A DNA stretch of 48,533 bases from Planctomycetota bacterium. Its GTDB lineage: Bacteria; Planctomycetota; Planctomycetia; Pirellulales; Pirellulaceae. The notes beneath the pieces are model-generated. The model made no database searches. It was not told the origin of the DNA and saw nothing but the letters and a program-made list of their open reading frames with translations. Positions 32,591 through 41,772 of the stretch are shown here, one piece after another. Within the stretch, counting starts at the first letter, position 1. The number at the start of each line of letters is the position of its first letter. The DNA lies in the NCBI GenBank assembly GCA_027619595.1, contig JAQCHP010000021.1, positions 1 through 48,533 on the forward strand. The letters run 5' to 3'. Made by a program: the position numbers and the translations under genes.

Positions 32591-34999
32591 ATGGTACAGG
32601 ACGAACCCGGGTACTTTGACCCGCCTTTGCACAAGACTTCGGGGGGGCAACTTCACGACGCACTGAACCCAGCGCAGCGTGAGGCGGTCATGCACCGAGA
32701 CGGACCGCTGTTGGTGGTAGCCGGACCCGGCAGTGGAAAAACACGGGTCGTTACCCACCGTATCGCGCAACTTTTGTTGACTGGCGTCCCTTCCCATCAA
32801 ATCCTCGCCCTGACCTTCACGAATAAGGCGGCGGACGAAATGAAACGGCGCGTGCAATCGATCGTGCCAGGATCCAGGGTCTGGATTGGTACTTTTCATC
32901 GCTTCTGTGCCATGCTGCTCCGCCAGTATGCTCCGTTCGTCGGACTGACGGAAAGTTTTAGTATCTTCGACTCGTCCGATAGTCTGCGGATCTGCAAGGA
33001 GGCCATCGCACTCCATCCGCAACTCAAATATGAGAAGCCCGCAAATCTCCTCTTCGGGATAAGTCGTCTCAAGTCGAAGTTGATTTCGTACGAAGAATAC
33101 GTGGCAAAATCGGCCGAAATAGACGACCACATCCTCAGTATTGTCTATCCTGTCTACCAAAAGTACCTACTCAAGTACAATGCAGTTGATTTTGACGATT
33201 TGCTGTTGCATATCGGCTTGATGCTGCGCGACATGCCGGACCTGCGTCGCGAACTCGACCGACGATTTCGTTACATCATGGTCGACGAATACCAGGATAC
33301 GAACGTGGCCCAGTACGCCATTGTGCGTTCCCTGAGCGTTGATTTTCCCAACTTGGCCGCCACCGGCGACCCCGACCAATCGATCTATGGCTGGCGCGGG
33401 GCAGATGTCCGCAATATTCTAGATTTCGAAAAGGACTTTCCACACGCGTCGATTGTTCGGCTGGAGCAGAATTATCGCTCAACCCCCAATATTTTGCATG
33501 TTGCCGATACCCTGATCGGCCATAACCAATTCCGCCGACCGAAGTCGCTCTTTACCGAAAATCCGGAGGGGGACCCGGTTCGGTTAGTGGTTTACGTCGA
33601 CCACCATGCGGAAGCTGAAGCGATTGCTGCTCGGATTACACAGTGGATTGAAGAAGGGGGCACGGCCAACGATGTCGCCATTTTGTATCGGGTGAGCCAT
33701 CTCTCGAGGGCCATCGAATTGGCGTTCCGCCGACGAGGCATCCCGTATCAAGTGGTACGAGGTACCCAGTTCTACGATCGACAAGAGGTCAAGGATGCTC
33801 TTGCCTATCTGGAGCTGATTCACAATGAGCGAAACGATGCCGCCTTTTTGAGGATTCTCAATGTGCCTCGACGCGGTTTGGGCCGCGTGACCGAAAAGAG
33901 AATTCGCAACTATGCTGAACAGCATGGCATGAATCTTCTGTCAGCCATTGGTTGTGGCGGGCTGCAAGACCAGCTGAGCAAACAGGCGGCCCAGTCGGTC
34001 GCGCAGCTCCACCATTGGATTCGTGCGGTGCAGTCCAAACCACCTCAAGGGATTGCAGATCTGTTGCGACGCATATTACATGATTCCGGTTATCTCTCGT
34101 CTCTTCGAGCCTCGGAGACGGAGGAGGATCAGGGGCGTGCCGACAATCTCGAAGAATTTCTGGGAGACGCAGCCGAGTTTGATGAACAAAACCCCCAAGG
34201 GAGTGTCGGCGAGTTTCTCGAAAATGTTGCACTCGTCAGCGATGCTGATCACTGGGATGGTTCGTCCGGACGGGTAACATTGATGACGCTCCACGCTGCG
34301 AAAGGACTCGAGTTTCCTTGTGTGTTTCTGGTGGGCGTTGAACACAATTTACTGCCGCACATTCGGGCCCAGAACGAACCGATGGAACTGGAAGAGGAAC
34401 GCCGACTCCTTTTTGTGGGCATCACTCGGGCAAAAACGGAACTCCAACTGAGCTGCGCTAAGCGTAGGACTCAACATGGCGAGACGCGACCGACGATCGC
34501 CAGTCATTTCTTGTTGGAACTGCCTCGGGATTCGATGGTCATTCAAGAGTGTCTTGAGCCTGCTCGTGGCAACGTTGCTATTTCACACGATGACGCTTGG
34601 GATGACGACGAGGAGTTCTTTTCGGATGATGACGGTGCGGACGACGATTTTAAGACGGACGACGATCTAAAAACGGACGGCGATGTGTTTGTGCCCATTG
34701 TGCGAAAACAGTTGGCGGCCGATCCACCCCAGCGGCCGGCCTCCGCTGTTACCGCGGCGTCACTGATTTCCGCCGGTCAGAGCCCAGGCGTTGCGGAATT
34801 CGACGAAAAGGAATTGCGTTTAGGTGGGGCGGTCCTGCATCCCGAATATGGTCCCGGAAAGCTCGTAGAAATTAGTGGTGTACCGCCGCGCCGGTCGGTC
34901 ACCGTACAATTTGCGCTCACTGGAAAGTCCCATACCTTTGTGCTGGAATTGAGCCCGCTACGTCCCGTCCGCCGCTTTTCATCCGAAGATACTAGGTGA
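32591..34999 (+). CDS. pcrA: UvrD/PcrA-family DNA helicase
   Basis: The 802-aa superfamily 1A helicase unwinds DNA in repair and clears replication blocks. Motifs: Q-motif LNPAQREAV, Walker A GPGSGKT, Walker B VDEYQDTN, motif III GDPDQSIYGWRGAD, motif V TLHAAKGLEFPCVFLVG and motif VI RRLLFVGITRAK. After the helicase core comes a very acidic linker (residues about 667-703, e.g. DDAWDDDEEFFSDDDGADDD) and a C-terminal tudor-like domain (LHPEYGPGKLVEISG). The frame is open back to 32333 without protein-like sequence, so the ATG at 32591 is preferred, though AAGGGAG is 12 nt away. Confidence 0.93.
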   Translation: MVQDEPGYFDPPLHKTSGGQLHDALNPAQREAVMHRDGPLLVVAGPGSGKTRVVTHRIAQLLLTGVPSHQILALTFTNKAADEMKRRVQSIVPGSRVWIGTFHRFCAMLLRQYAPFVGLTESFSIFDSSDSLRICKEAIALHPQLKYEKPANLLFGISRLKSKLISYEEYVAKSAEIDDHILSIVYPVYQKYLLKYNAVDFDDLLLHIGLMLRDMPDLRRELDRRFRYIMVDEYQDTNVAQYAIVRSLSVDFPNLAATGDPDQSIYGWRGADVRNILDFEKDFPHASIVRLEQNYRSTPNILHVADTLIGHNQFRRPKSLFTENPEGDPVRLVVYVDHHAEAEAIAARITQWIEEGGTANDVAILYRVSHLSRAIELAFRRRGIPYQVVRGTQFYDRQEVKDALAYLELIHNERNDAAFLRILNVPRRGLGRVTEKRIRNYAEQHGMNLLSAIGCGGLQDQLSKQAAQSVAQLHHWIRAVQSKPPQGIADLLRRILHDSGYLSSLRASETEEDQGRADNLEEFLGDAAEFDEQNPQGSVGEFLENVALVSDADHWDGSSGRVTLMTLHAAKGLEFPCVFLVGVEHNLLPHIRAQNEPMELEEERRLLFVGITRAKTELQLSCAKRRTQHGETRPTIASHFLLELPRDSMVIQECLEPARGNVAISHDDAWDDDEEFFSDDDGADDDFKTDDDLKTDGDVFVPIVRKQLAADPPQRPASAVTAASLISAGQSPGVAEFDEKELRLGGAVLHPEYGPGKLVEISGVPPRRSVTVQFALTGKSHTFVLELSPLRPVRRFSSEDTR

Positions 35000-35178
35000 G
35001 CCTCGTCTAGGCTGACCTGCCCGCCAAGTCTATCCTTTGGGGATCGACTCCCGTCCGTAGCTAGCCCGTCTTGCGGGGTTTTCCCCGGGCCGATTCGCGG
35101 CGGGGGCGCACCCAGTACCGTGTTTTGCCGGTGCCGTTGATCAAAAAACTCCTATATCCCAGAGCTAATCAAGACCCT

Positions 35179-36678
35179 ATGTCGATACGTAAAATTGCTC
35201 AGCTACGCACGGTGGCTGAATTCTTGCAACGTTGTCAAGAGCTGGGAATCGATCTTCCGGCGGACGATCAGGTCTTGTCGGCGACCGAGGGTACTCCCAT
35301 GGCCCAGCGTCTGCAGTTTGGGAGGTCGTTGTGTGGCAATCGCTGGTGTATCCATCCGATGGAAGGTTGGGATGCAAATATTGACGGTAGCCCCTCCGAG
35401 TTCACCTTGCGAAGATGGAAGAACTTTGGCCGTAGCGGCGCCAAACTCATATGGGGTGGGGAAGCCGCCGCTGTGCGCAGCGATGGCCGAGCGAATCCGA
35501 GGCAGACCTTGGCCTTGCCTTCCAATTTGGCGGGCCTCAGAACGCTGCGGGAAGTATTGCTGGAAGAGCACGAAGCGGCCGGGCAGTCATCAACCGATCT
35601 TGTGGTTGGTCTTCAACTGACACATTCCGGACGATTTAGTGTGGATGCTCAGGGCAAACGCCAACCTCGGTTGGCATATCACCATCCGCTACTCGACCGT
35701 CGTTTTGATATCGACCCGCTCGATACATCGCTCGTTTGGACCGATCAACAATTGCAAGAATTGAAGCATGACTACGTCGTAGCGGCTCAATTGGCCGACG
35801 AGGCTGGTTATCAGTTTGTGGACGTAAAGGCCTGCCACGGTTATTTACTCCATGAATTCTTGAGTGGTAGGACACGACCGGGTGAATATGGTGGTGACTT
35901 TGCCGGCAGAACGCGTTTGCTGCGAGAGATTATCCAAGATATTCGTCGCACGTGTCCTGGCCTCGATATCGGAGTTCGGTTAAGCGTGTTTGATCGGCCA
36001 CCTTACAACGCTCTTGGCGAGTCCATGGCTGTCGAGGATGACTTGCCCTACCGTCATGCCTTTGGCGCCAGCGAGGCAGATCCGCTGCAAATTGATCTCC
36101 GGGAACCTCAACGATTGATGCGAGAATTGGCAGAACTTGGCGTTGTCGCCTTCAATCTTTCCGCCGGAAGTCCGTATTATTGTCCGCACATCCAACGGCC
36201 TGCGGCATTTCCTCCCAGTGACGGGTACGCTCCTCCGGAAGATCCGCTAATCGGCGTCGCTCGGCAGATTCATGTCGCCCGCGATTGCAAATTGGCTCAT
36301 CCCGACTTAGTGTGCGTCGGCACGGGATATACCTATTTGCAGGAGTACCTGCCCCACGTGGCTCAGGCCGTTGTGAGGAAAGGCTGGATCGATAGTGTAG
36401 GGCTCGGCCGATTGGTCCTCTCTTACCCGGAACTCCCGTTAGATACCCTCCGCGGCCTGCCGTGGCAGCGTAAGCGAGTTTGCCGTACTTTCAGCGACTG
36501 TACCACAGCCCCGCGCAATGGTTTGGTCTCAGGGTGTTATCCGTTGGACGACTACTATAAACGTTTGCCAGAGGCCAGCGTTCTCAGTGAGGCGAAACAG
36601 CGGACCGCAGCCCGTTTGGCGGCCGATTCAACGCAGGACGTGACGAAACCAAATGCGACAACGTCGGATGTGGACTAG
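35179..36678 (+). CDS. NADH:flavin oxidoreductase, Old Yellow Enzyme family
   Basis: The 499-aa product has an FMN-binding TIM barrel of the OYE family: RWCIHPMEGWDANIDG near the start, GLQLTHSGRFS, the DVKACHGYLLHEFLSGRTRPGEYGGDFAGRTRLLREI segment, and VGLGRLVLSYPELPLDTL near the end. A conserved tail has CRTFSDCTTAPRN and SGCYPLDDYY. It reduces an electron-poor C=C or similar bond with NAD(P)H; the substrate is not apparent. The frame is open upstream to 35071; the ATG at 35179 is the best start. It lies 180 bp after pcrA and 35 bp before mfd. Confidence 0.87.
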   Translation: MSIRKIAQLRTVAEFLQRCQELGIDLPADDQVLSATEGTPMAQRLQFGRSLCGNRWCIHPMEGWDANIDGSPSEFTLRRWKNFGRSGAKLIWGGEAAAVRSDGRANPRQTLALPSNLAGLRTLREVLLEEHEAAGQSSTDLVVGLQLTHSGRFSVDAQGKRQPRLAYHHPLLDRRFDIDPLDTSLVWTDQQLQELKHDYVVAAQLADEAGYQFVDVKACHGYLLHEFLSGRTRPGEYGGDFAGRTRLLREIIQDIRRTCPGLDIGVRLSVFDRPPYNALGESMAVEDDLPYRHAFGASEADPLQIDLREPQRLMRELAELGVVAFNLSAGSPYYCPHIQRPAAFPPSDGYAPPEDPLIGVARQIHVARDCKLAHPDLVCVGTGYTYLQEYLPHVAQAVVRKGWIDSVGLGRLVLSYPELPLDTLRGLPWQRKRVCRTFSDCTTAPRNGLVSGCYPLDDYYKRLPEASVLSEAKQRTAARLAADSTQDVTKPNATTSDVD

Positions 36679-36713
36679 GACTTGTATTCACCGGACTGCG
36701 GACGGTTGCCTTC

Positions 36714-39700
36714 GTGTCATCGCTTGAAGAAATCACGCCAACGTCGCTGCATCCGCGTCTTGAACAGCTCGTGGATTATTTTTTTCGCGAAGTATTGAGC
36801 GACTTCGAATCGCCGGAACAATTGCCTGCGTCAATTCGACATGTAGATCAGCTCGTCGGATCTGCTGCGGCCCTGTACGTGGCCGCTCTTCTGCGGCGAA
36901 ATCAAGGCCAACCGGTATTAGTTCTAACTCCCGATCAGTCCGACGCTGAGCGGTTTATTGATGACTTTGAGTTCTTTACAAAGCGATCTGCCCTACTTTT
37001 TCCTACATGGATTGACAGTGGAGGTGTGCACGAAGACACGCTTGGTCATCGGCTCCGAGTTCTCAATCTTCTCAGTGATCGTCCACCCGGGTCGGTCATT
37101 GTGTGTGCGGTGCCGAGCCTACTTCAGTCGGTCCCGTCGATCGAGGGACTGCAGGCTAATTCGCGCGTCCTACGCGTCAACGATCGACTCGACATCGATG
37201 AGTTCTCGGATTGGTTGATCGAGCAAGGATATCATGCCACAACTGCCATCGAGTTGCCCGGCGAATTTGCCCGGCGAGGCGGCCTGTTGGACGTCTATCC
37301 ACTCGATCAAGACCTACCGGTGCGAATTGAATTGTTTGGCGACGATATCGAGTCCTTGCGTTACTTCAATGTGGCCACCCAACGCAGTGAACGCCAATGT
37401 CAGGAGATGGCAGTCACTTCGCTTATTGCAAGCCGAACTGTCAACGATGCGAGTTTGCTCGATTATCTCCCTGTTGAGACCTTGTGCATGTTGATCAGCC
37501 CCGACAAGATTCAATCGGAAGCCGAACGTTTTCAACTGCGGCATGCTGACACATTACCGGCAAACATATGGGCCAGTCGTTGGACGCGGATTCGCCGGTT
37601 TTCCTGTGTTTTGGCGAGTAGTTTCGCGGCGGATGCGGACACCGATTCACGGCCATTGCCCCTACGCACCGTGGCGCGTTTTAGCGGTGAATGGTCTCGA
37701 GTCAAAGAGGAATTGGAATCCGCCTTGAGCAAGGCGGCTCTGATCACGATTGCCTGCCAAACCGACGGGGAACGGAAGCGGCTGCAGGAGTTGTTTGCCG
37801 AGTCTCCCATCCTGTCGGATGGCCGGATTGAATTAATTCCGGGGCACCTGCACGAAGGGTTTACCGTTGATCCGCCTGGTTGGACGTTTCTCGGGAGCGC
37901 ACAACTCTTTCAAAGGTCCGAACCCGTTCGACATGGGAAGCGTTTTAAAGGCCAAGCGATTCAGAGTTTTCTGGATTTGCGAGAAGGTGACTATGTGGTG
38001 CACTTGGCGCACGGAATCGGACGCTACCTGGGACTCAAGGAGATTCATCGGCAAGGCCAATCCGAAGAGCATTTAGAAATCGAATTTCACGCTGGGACGC
38101 GCATTTTTGTGCCGGCTACCCGCATCGACCTGGTACAGAAGTATGTGGGCGGGAAAAAATCGCGGCCCCAATTGGCCAAAATTGGTGGCCGTTTGTGGCA
38201 GCAGCAGAAAAAGGCGGCAGAGGCCGCTGTGCAAGACTTGGCCGCGGAACTCTTGGAAGTGCAAGCGGAACGAGCCGCTCGGCCTGGCATCGTATTTTCC
38301 GCGGACACCGAATGGCAGCGAGAATTTGATGCCGCCTTTCCTTATGACGAGACTCTCGACCAATTGTCGGCAATCGACGACATAAAAAGCGATTTGCGAT
38401 CGCCTCGCCCAATGGACCGCTTGTTGTGCGGCGATGTTGGGTATGGAAAGACAGAACTCGCCATGCGTGCCGCGTTCCAAGCCGTCGACAACGGATATCA
38501 AGTGGCCTTGTTGGCACCCACGACGATCCTCGTTGAGCAACATTACAATAGTTTCAAACAAAGGATGGCTGAGTTTCCGTTCCAGATTACCAAATTGAGT
38601 CGCTTTGCGTCGGCTCGGGACCAACGTGATTCCATTCGGCGGTTGCGCGAAGGGAGCGTTGATATCGTAATTGGGACTCATCGACTCGCGTCTCGTGATG
38701 TAGAATTTCAAAATCTCGGCTTGTTGATCATCGATGAAGAGCAACGTTTCGGAGTCGAGATCAAGGAGCGACTGAAGCGGCTTCGTAGTACCGTCAACGT
38801 GTTAACACTAAGTGCTACGCCCATTCCACGTACACTCCACATGTCCCTCACAGGTATGAGGGATATCTCGAACCTGGAAACCCCGCCTGCCGAGCGACTG
38901 CCGGTCGAGACACGGGTCGTTCGCTGGAGTGATAGTCTCATTCGATCGGCAGTGCTGCGTGAGCTGGACCGCGGAGGTCAGATCTTCTTTGTTCACAATC
39001 GAGTGCAAGATATTCATAACGTGGCGGCGAAACTGCAACGCATTGTTCCCGAAGCACGGCTCGGTATCGGCCACGGACAAATGGATGAACATGAGCTTGA
39101 ACGCGTAATGGTTGATTTTATTTCACACAAATTCGACATGTTACTGGCCACAACAATCGTTGAGAGTGGTTTAGATATTCCGAATGCGAATACCATCTTC
39201 ATTGATGAAGCTCATCGGTATGGACTTGCAGAGTTGCACCAACTGCGAGGTCGTGTTGGCCGTGAAAATCGTCGGGCGTACTGCAGTCTCTTGATTCATG
39301 AACGGGGGTCCATCAATCCAAGTGCTGCCCGAAGATTACAGGCGATTCAAGAATTCAGCGAAATGGGCGCCGGGTTCGCCATTGCCATGCGTGATTTGGA
39401 GATCCGCGGAGCCGGAAATATTCTGGGGACGCAACAGAGCGGTCATATTGCCACCGTCGGGTACGAACTTTACTGCCAACTGCTGGAGGCTGCCGTACGA
39501 CGCCTCAAACGTATGCCTCCCCAAGCCAGGCCGGAAGTTGCTGTGGACTTGCCCGGCGATATCTATCTCCCCCGTGACTATGTGTCGGATCTGCGGGCAA
39601 AAGTCGATCTCTATCGACGCATCAACCAAGTGGATAGTTACACTGCGGTGGAGCAATTGCGAGAAGAGATGCGAGATCGATTTGGCGCACTTCCCGATCC

Positions 39701-39950
39701 GGTCCTGAGACTCTTGACACGCGCTGAATTGAAACTCGATGCCGCGTGTTGGTCGGTAACCAAAGTACGGTGGGAAGCACCTTTTCTACTGTTCACCTAC
39801 CGCGATTCCCAGCGTGCTCGACAGCTCGGGAAACTGCGCGGAAGCCGCCTGCGTTTTGTTGGGCACGCCGAATTATGCTGTCAGCTGGCGAACGATGCTT
39901 CTAGTGAGCTGTTGGAAACGACTGCAAAATCGCTGTTGCAGGCTACTTGA
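36714..39950 (+). CDS. mfd: Transcription-repair coupling factor Mfd
   Basis: The 1078-aa ATPase removes RNA polymerase stalled at DNA damage and recruits UvrA. Domains: UvrB-like module at the N-terminus (ELPGEFARRGGLLDVYPLDQDLPVRIELFGDDIESLRYFN), the RNA polymerase-interacting domain with DYVVHLAHGIGRYLGL near residues 425-440, RecG-like helicase motifs GDVGYGKTE (about 573), DEEQRFG (about 674), SATPIPRTLHM, ESGLDIPNANTIFID and QLRGRVGRENRRAYC, then the C-terminal TRCF domain. GTG start. Length is close to the usual 1150 aa. Confidence 0.96.
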   Translation: MSSLEEITPTSLHPRLEQLVDYFFREVLSDFESPEQLPASIRHVDQLVGSAAALYVAALLRRNQGQPVLVLTPDQSDAERFIDDFEFFTKRSALLFPTWIDSGGVHEDTLGHRLRVLNLLSDRPPGSVIVCAVPSLLQSVPSIEGLQANSRVLRVNDRLDIDEFSDWLIEQGYHATTAIELPGEFARRGGLLDVYPLDQDLPVRIELFGDDIESLRYFNVATQRSERQCQEMAVTSLIASRTVNDASLLDYLPVETLCMLISPDKIQSEAERFQLRHADTLPANIWASRWTRIRRFSCVLASSFAADADTDSRPLPLRTVARFSGEWSRVKEELESALSKAALITIACQTDGERKRLQELFAESPILSDGRIELIPGHLHEGFTVDPPGWTFLGSAQLFQRSEPVRHGKRFKGQAIQSFLDLREGDYVVHLAHGIGRYLGLKEIHRQGQSEEHLEIEFHAGTRIFVPATRIDLVQKYVGGKKSRPQLAKIGGRLWQQQKKAAEAAVQDLAAELLEVQAERAARPGIVFSADTEWQREFDAAFPYDETLDQLSAIDDIKSDLRSPRPMDRLLCGDVGYGKTELAMRAAFQAVDNGYQVALLAPTTILVEQHYNSFKQRMAEFPFQITKLSRFASARDQRDSIRRLREGSVDIVIGTHRLASRDVEFQNLGLLIIDEEQRFGVEIKERLKRLRSTVNVLTLSATPIPRTLHMSLTGMRDISNLETPPAERLPVETRVVRWSDSLIRSAVLRELDRGGQIFFVHNRVQDIHNVAAKLQRIVPEARLGIGHGQMDEHELERVMVDFISHKFDMLLATTIVESGLDIPNANTIFIDEAHRYGLAELHQLRGRVGRENRRAYCSLLIHERGSINPSAARRLQAIQEFSEMGAGFAIAMRDLEIRGAGNILGTQQSGHIATVGYELYCQLLEAAVRRLKRMPPQARPEVAVDLPGDIYLPRDYVSDLRAKVDLYRRINQVDSYTAVEQLREEMRDRFGALPDPVLRLLTRAELKLDAACWSVTKVRWEAPFLLFTYRDSQRARQLGKLRGSRLRFVGHAELCCQLANDASSELLETTAKSLLQAT

Positions 39951-39964
39951 ACGATTCCTATAAT
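39936..39964 (+). promoter_or_regulatory. Sigma70 promoter of the PPIase gene
   Basis: A perfect TATAAT (39959-39964) stands 17 bp after TTGCAG (39936-39941). Transcription would start at about 39971, 62 nt upstream of the GTG start of the PPIase gene, and overlaps the 3' end of mfd. Confidence 0.6.
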
Positions 39965-39971
39965 CCGCCCG

Positions 39972-39990
39972 CTCGAGGGTAGGCCTCGAG
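39972..39990 (+). repeat. 5'-leader hairpin, CTCGAGG/CCTCGAG
   Basis: A 7-bp perfect stem (39972-39978 with 39984-39990) and 5-nt loop placed at the predicted start of the transcript. There is no T-tract, so it is more likely a 5'-end stabilising stem or leader element than a terminator of mfd. Confidence 0.5.
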
Positions 39991-40032
39991 GTCCGGACTT
40001 CTGCCACCATTGTCGCCGAAATCGAGTACCGC

Positions 40033-41523
40033 GTGTTGCTCTGTGATACCTACCGCCGCATACCGTCGCCCGGCACACGATCGTTGTGGCCGATCGGCGT
40101 CGCGTTGTGCCTGCAGTTGATCATGGCGGACGTGGCTCACGTTCTGGCGCAGGGACCTTCGATAATCTCCGCGGTGGGGGAGAATGCCAGCTCGCCCTAC
40201 CTGAATTTCAGTCCGAAGCGTGTGCGATTGCCCTTGGGCGGATTTGCAGGCGACGGCCCTCAGCGGCTCCCTCCGGTCGACATGTCGCCCCCTCTCGTCA
40301 ATTCTTTCGCGACGAACGTTCCGACCTACGCGAATCGTGATCCATCAGCTGCTCCGGCCGCGCAGCCCCTTCAAGTCTCCAACGTTTATGTAACTCCCTC
40401 AGTTCCAACTAGTCCAAGTGCCGATTCGACGATACGAGTGAACGAGATTGTGGGCGAATCGCCAAACTCTGTCAGTCTGCCAAACTCTGTCAGTGCGCCA
40501 GTTTCTGCCGGTTCTCAGCAGGAGCTACGCGTGAAAACCGAGCCCATTGTCAACCCGCTGGAATCTTCGCCGGTGCTCAAGACGCAGCCTGTGGACGCAG
40601 CGCGAGTCGTGGCCATCGTGGGCGATCAGGCGATCCTGGCAGGTGACTTCTTGGGGCAAATCAATGAAATTCTCAAGCAAAAAGAGATCCCGTCGATAAC
40701 GCCGCAGGAACAGGAGATGCTGATTAGCCGCCTCCTGCCGATGGCCGTCGATTCCAAGCTCGTCTATCTTGATTACTTGCGCAATGTGCCAGCGGACAAA
40801 CTGGGCGAGATCCAGTCGAAACTACGCGATGCGTATGATGAACACCAATTGGCGAAGTCCATGCAAAACGCTGGGGTTCGTAGTGAGTCCGAGCTTGACG
40901 CTAAGTTGCGTGAACTGGGGTCGTCCGTCGACAAGCAGCGTCGGCAATTTGGAGAAATGGTACTAGCTCAACAAGTACTGAAAGAAAAAGTGGATCCCAA
41001 GGTCGACGTGACACGTGACGACTTAGTGAAGTACTACGAAGAGCACCGTGACGAATACTTCCATCCTGCCAGCGCGAAGTGGGAGCAATTGGCGGTCCGC
41101 AAAGACCGTTTTGGTTCCGCCGAGGAGGCCAGACAAGCTGTCGCGAAAATGGGAAACAACGTGTACCAAGGTCAATCCTGGGCCGATGTTGCTCGCGGGG
41201 CATCGCAAGGCTTGACTGCCGATGCTGGAGGCGCGCACGATTGGACGCAAAAGGGGAGTTTGGTATCCAAGGTCTTGGATGAGGCCATCTTCAATTTGCC
41301 AGTGGGCGAAATGAGTCCCCAAATCCTGGAAGACGACTGGGGCTTTCACATTATTCGCGTTACCGAACGAAAAGAAGATTCGTACGACGATTTCTTGACG
41401 GTACAAGGAAAGATTCGCGAGCAACTCGTCAAAGATCGCACGCAACAGGCTCGCACCGAATATATCGAAAAATTGCGCAAGAATACCTACGTTTACACAA
41501 ACGTCGACGTTGCTCCCAAGTAG
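40033..41523 (+). CDS. Exported parvulin-type peptidylprolyl isomerase (SurA/PpiC-like)
   Basis: The 496-aa product has a hydrophobic N-terminal segment (SLWPIGVALCLQLIMADVAHVLA) that acts as signal sequence or anchor, a 150-residue Pro/Ser/Val-rich region, a SurA-N-like helical domain (VVAIVGDQAILAGDF ... LLPMAVDSKLVYLDYL), and a parvulin domain from about residue 345 with EYFHPASAKWEQLAV, VYQGQSWADVARGASQ and FNLPVGEMSPQILEDDWGFHIIRV. It helps fold outer-membrane or secreted proteins. The start at GTG 40033 is the best frame start; no clear Shine-Dalgarno. Confidence 0.88.
   Translation: MLLCDTYRRIPSPGTRSLWPIGVALCLQLIMADVAHVLAQGPSIISAVGENASSPYLNFSPKRVRLPLGGFAGDGPQRLPPVDMSPPLVNSFATNVPTYANRDPSAAPAAQPLQVSNVYVTPSVPTSPSADSTIRVNEIVGESPNSVSLPNSVSAPVSAGSQQELRVKTEPIVNPLESSPVLKTQPVDAARVVAIVGDQAILAGDFLGQINEILKQKEIPSITPQEQEMLISRLLPMAVDSKLVYLDYLRNVPADKLGEIQSKLRDAYDEHQLAKSMQNAGVRSESELDAKLRELGSSVDKQRRQFGEMVLAQQVLKEKVDPKVDVTRDDLVKYYEEHRDEYFHPASAKWEQLAVRKDRFGSAEEARQAVAKMGNNVYQGQSWADVARGASQGLTADAGGAHDWTQKGSLVSKVLDEAIFNLPVGEMSPQILEDDWGFHIIRVTERKEDSYDDFLTVQGKIREQLVKDRTQQARTEYIEKLRKNTYVYTNVDVAPK
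40461..40496 (+). repeat. 18-bp in-frame tandem duplication in the PPIase gene
   Basis: GCCAAACTCTGTCAGTCT (40461-40478) is followed directly by GCCAAACTCTGTCAGTGC (40479-40496), differing only in the last two bases. It duplicates the peptide PNSVS within the low-complexity region before the SurA-like domain. Confidence 0.85.
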
Positions 41524-41772
41524 AGCCGTGGTGAAATAGCGTGACCCTGCCGTTGCGATCGTTCGCCCGAGCCACCCACCTTATGGTAACGGCGTAGGGT
41601 GTGTCTAGCGGCTCAGACGACGTAAACGGCAGCGGCCCTAACAACGCCCCCTCCCTACTTTTCCAACGTACCCTGGCGCATTACCATGGTGCACTCGGTC
41701 TGATCCGGCCGTTGGACCGCATCCTGCGGAGCGGCGGATCGTTTTCCATTGGCTGCCGCTGAGGACATTGGG

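Noticed and set aside
35065-35082. Terminator-like CCCG-TCTTG-CGGG followed by TTTT after pcrA
   Set aside because: The stem has only 4 bp and overlaps an alternative CGGGG/CCCCG pairing, so it is too weak to report as a terminator.
38073-38744. 223-aa minus-strand frame inside mfd
   Set aside because: It lies fully within conserved Mfd helicase motifs and is a shadow of that gene.
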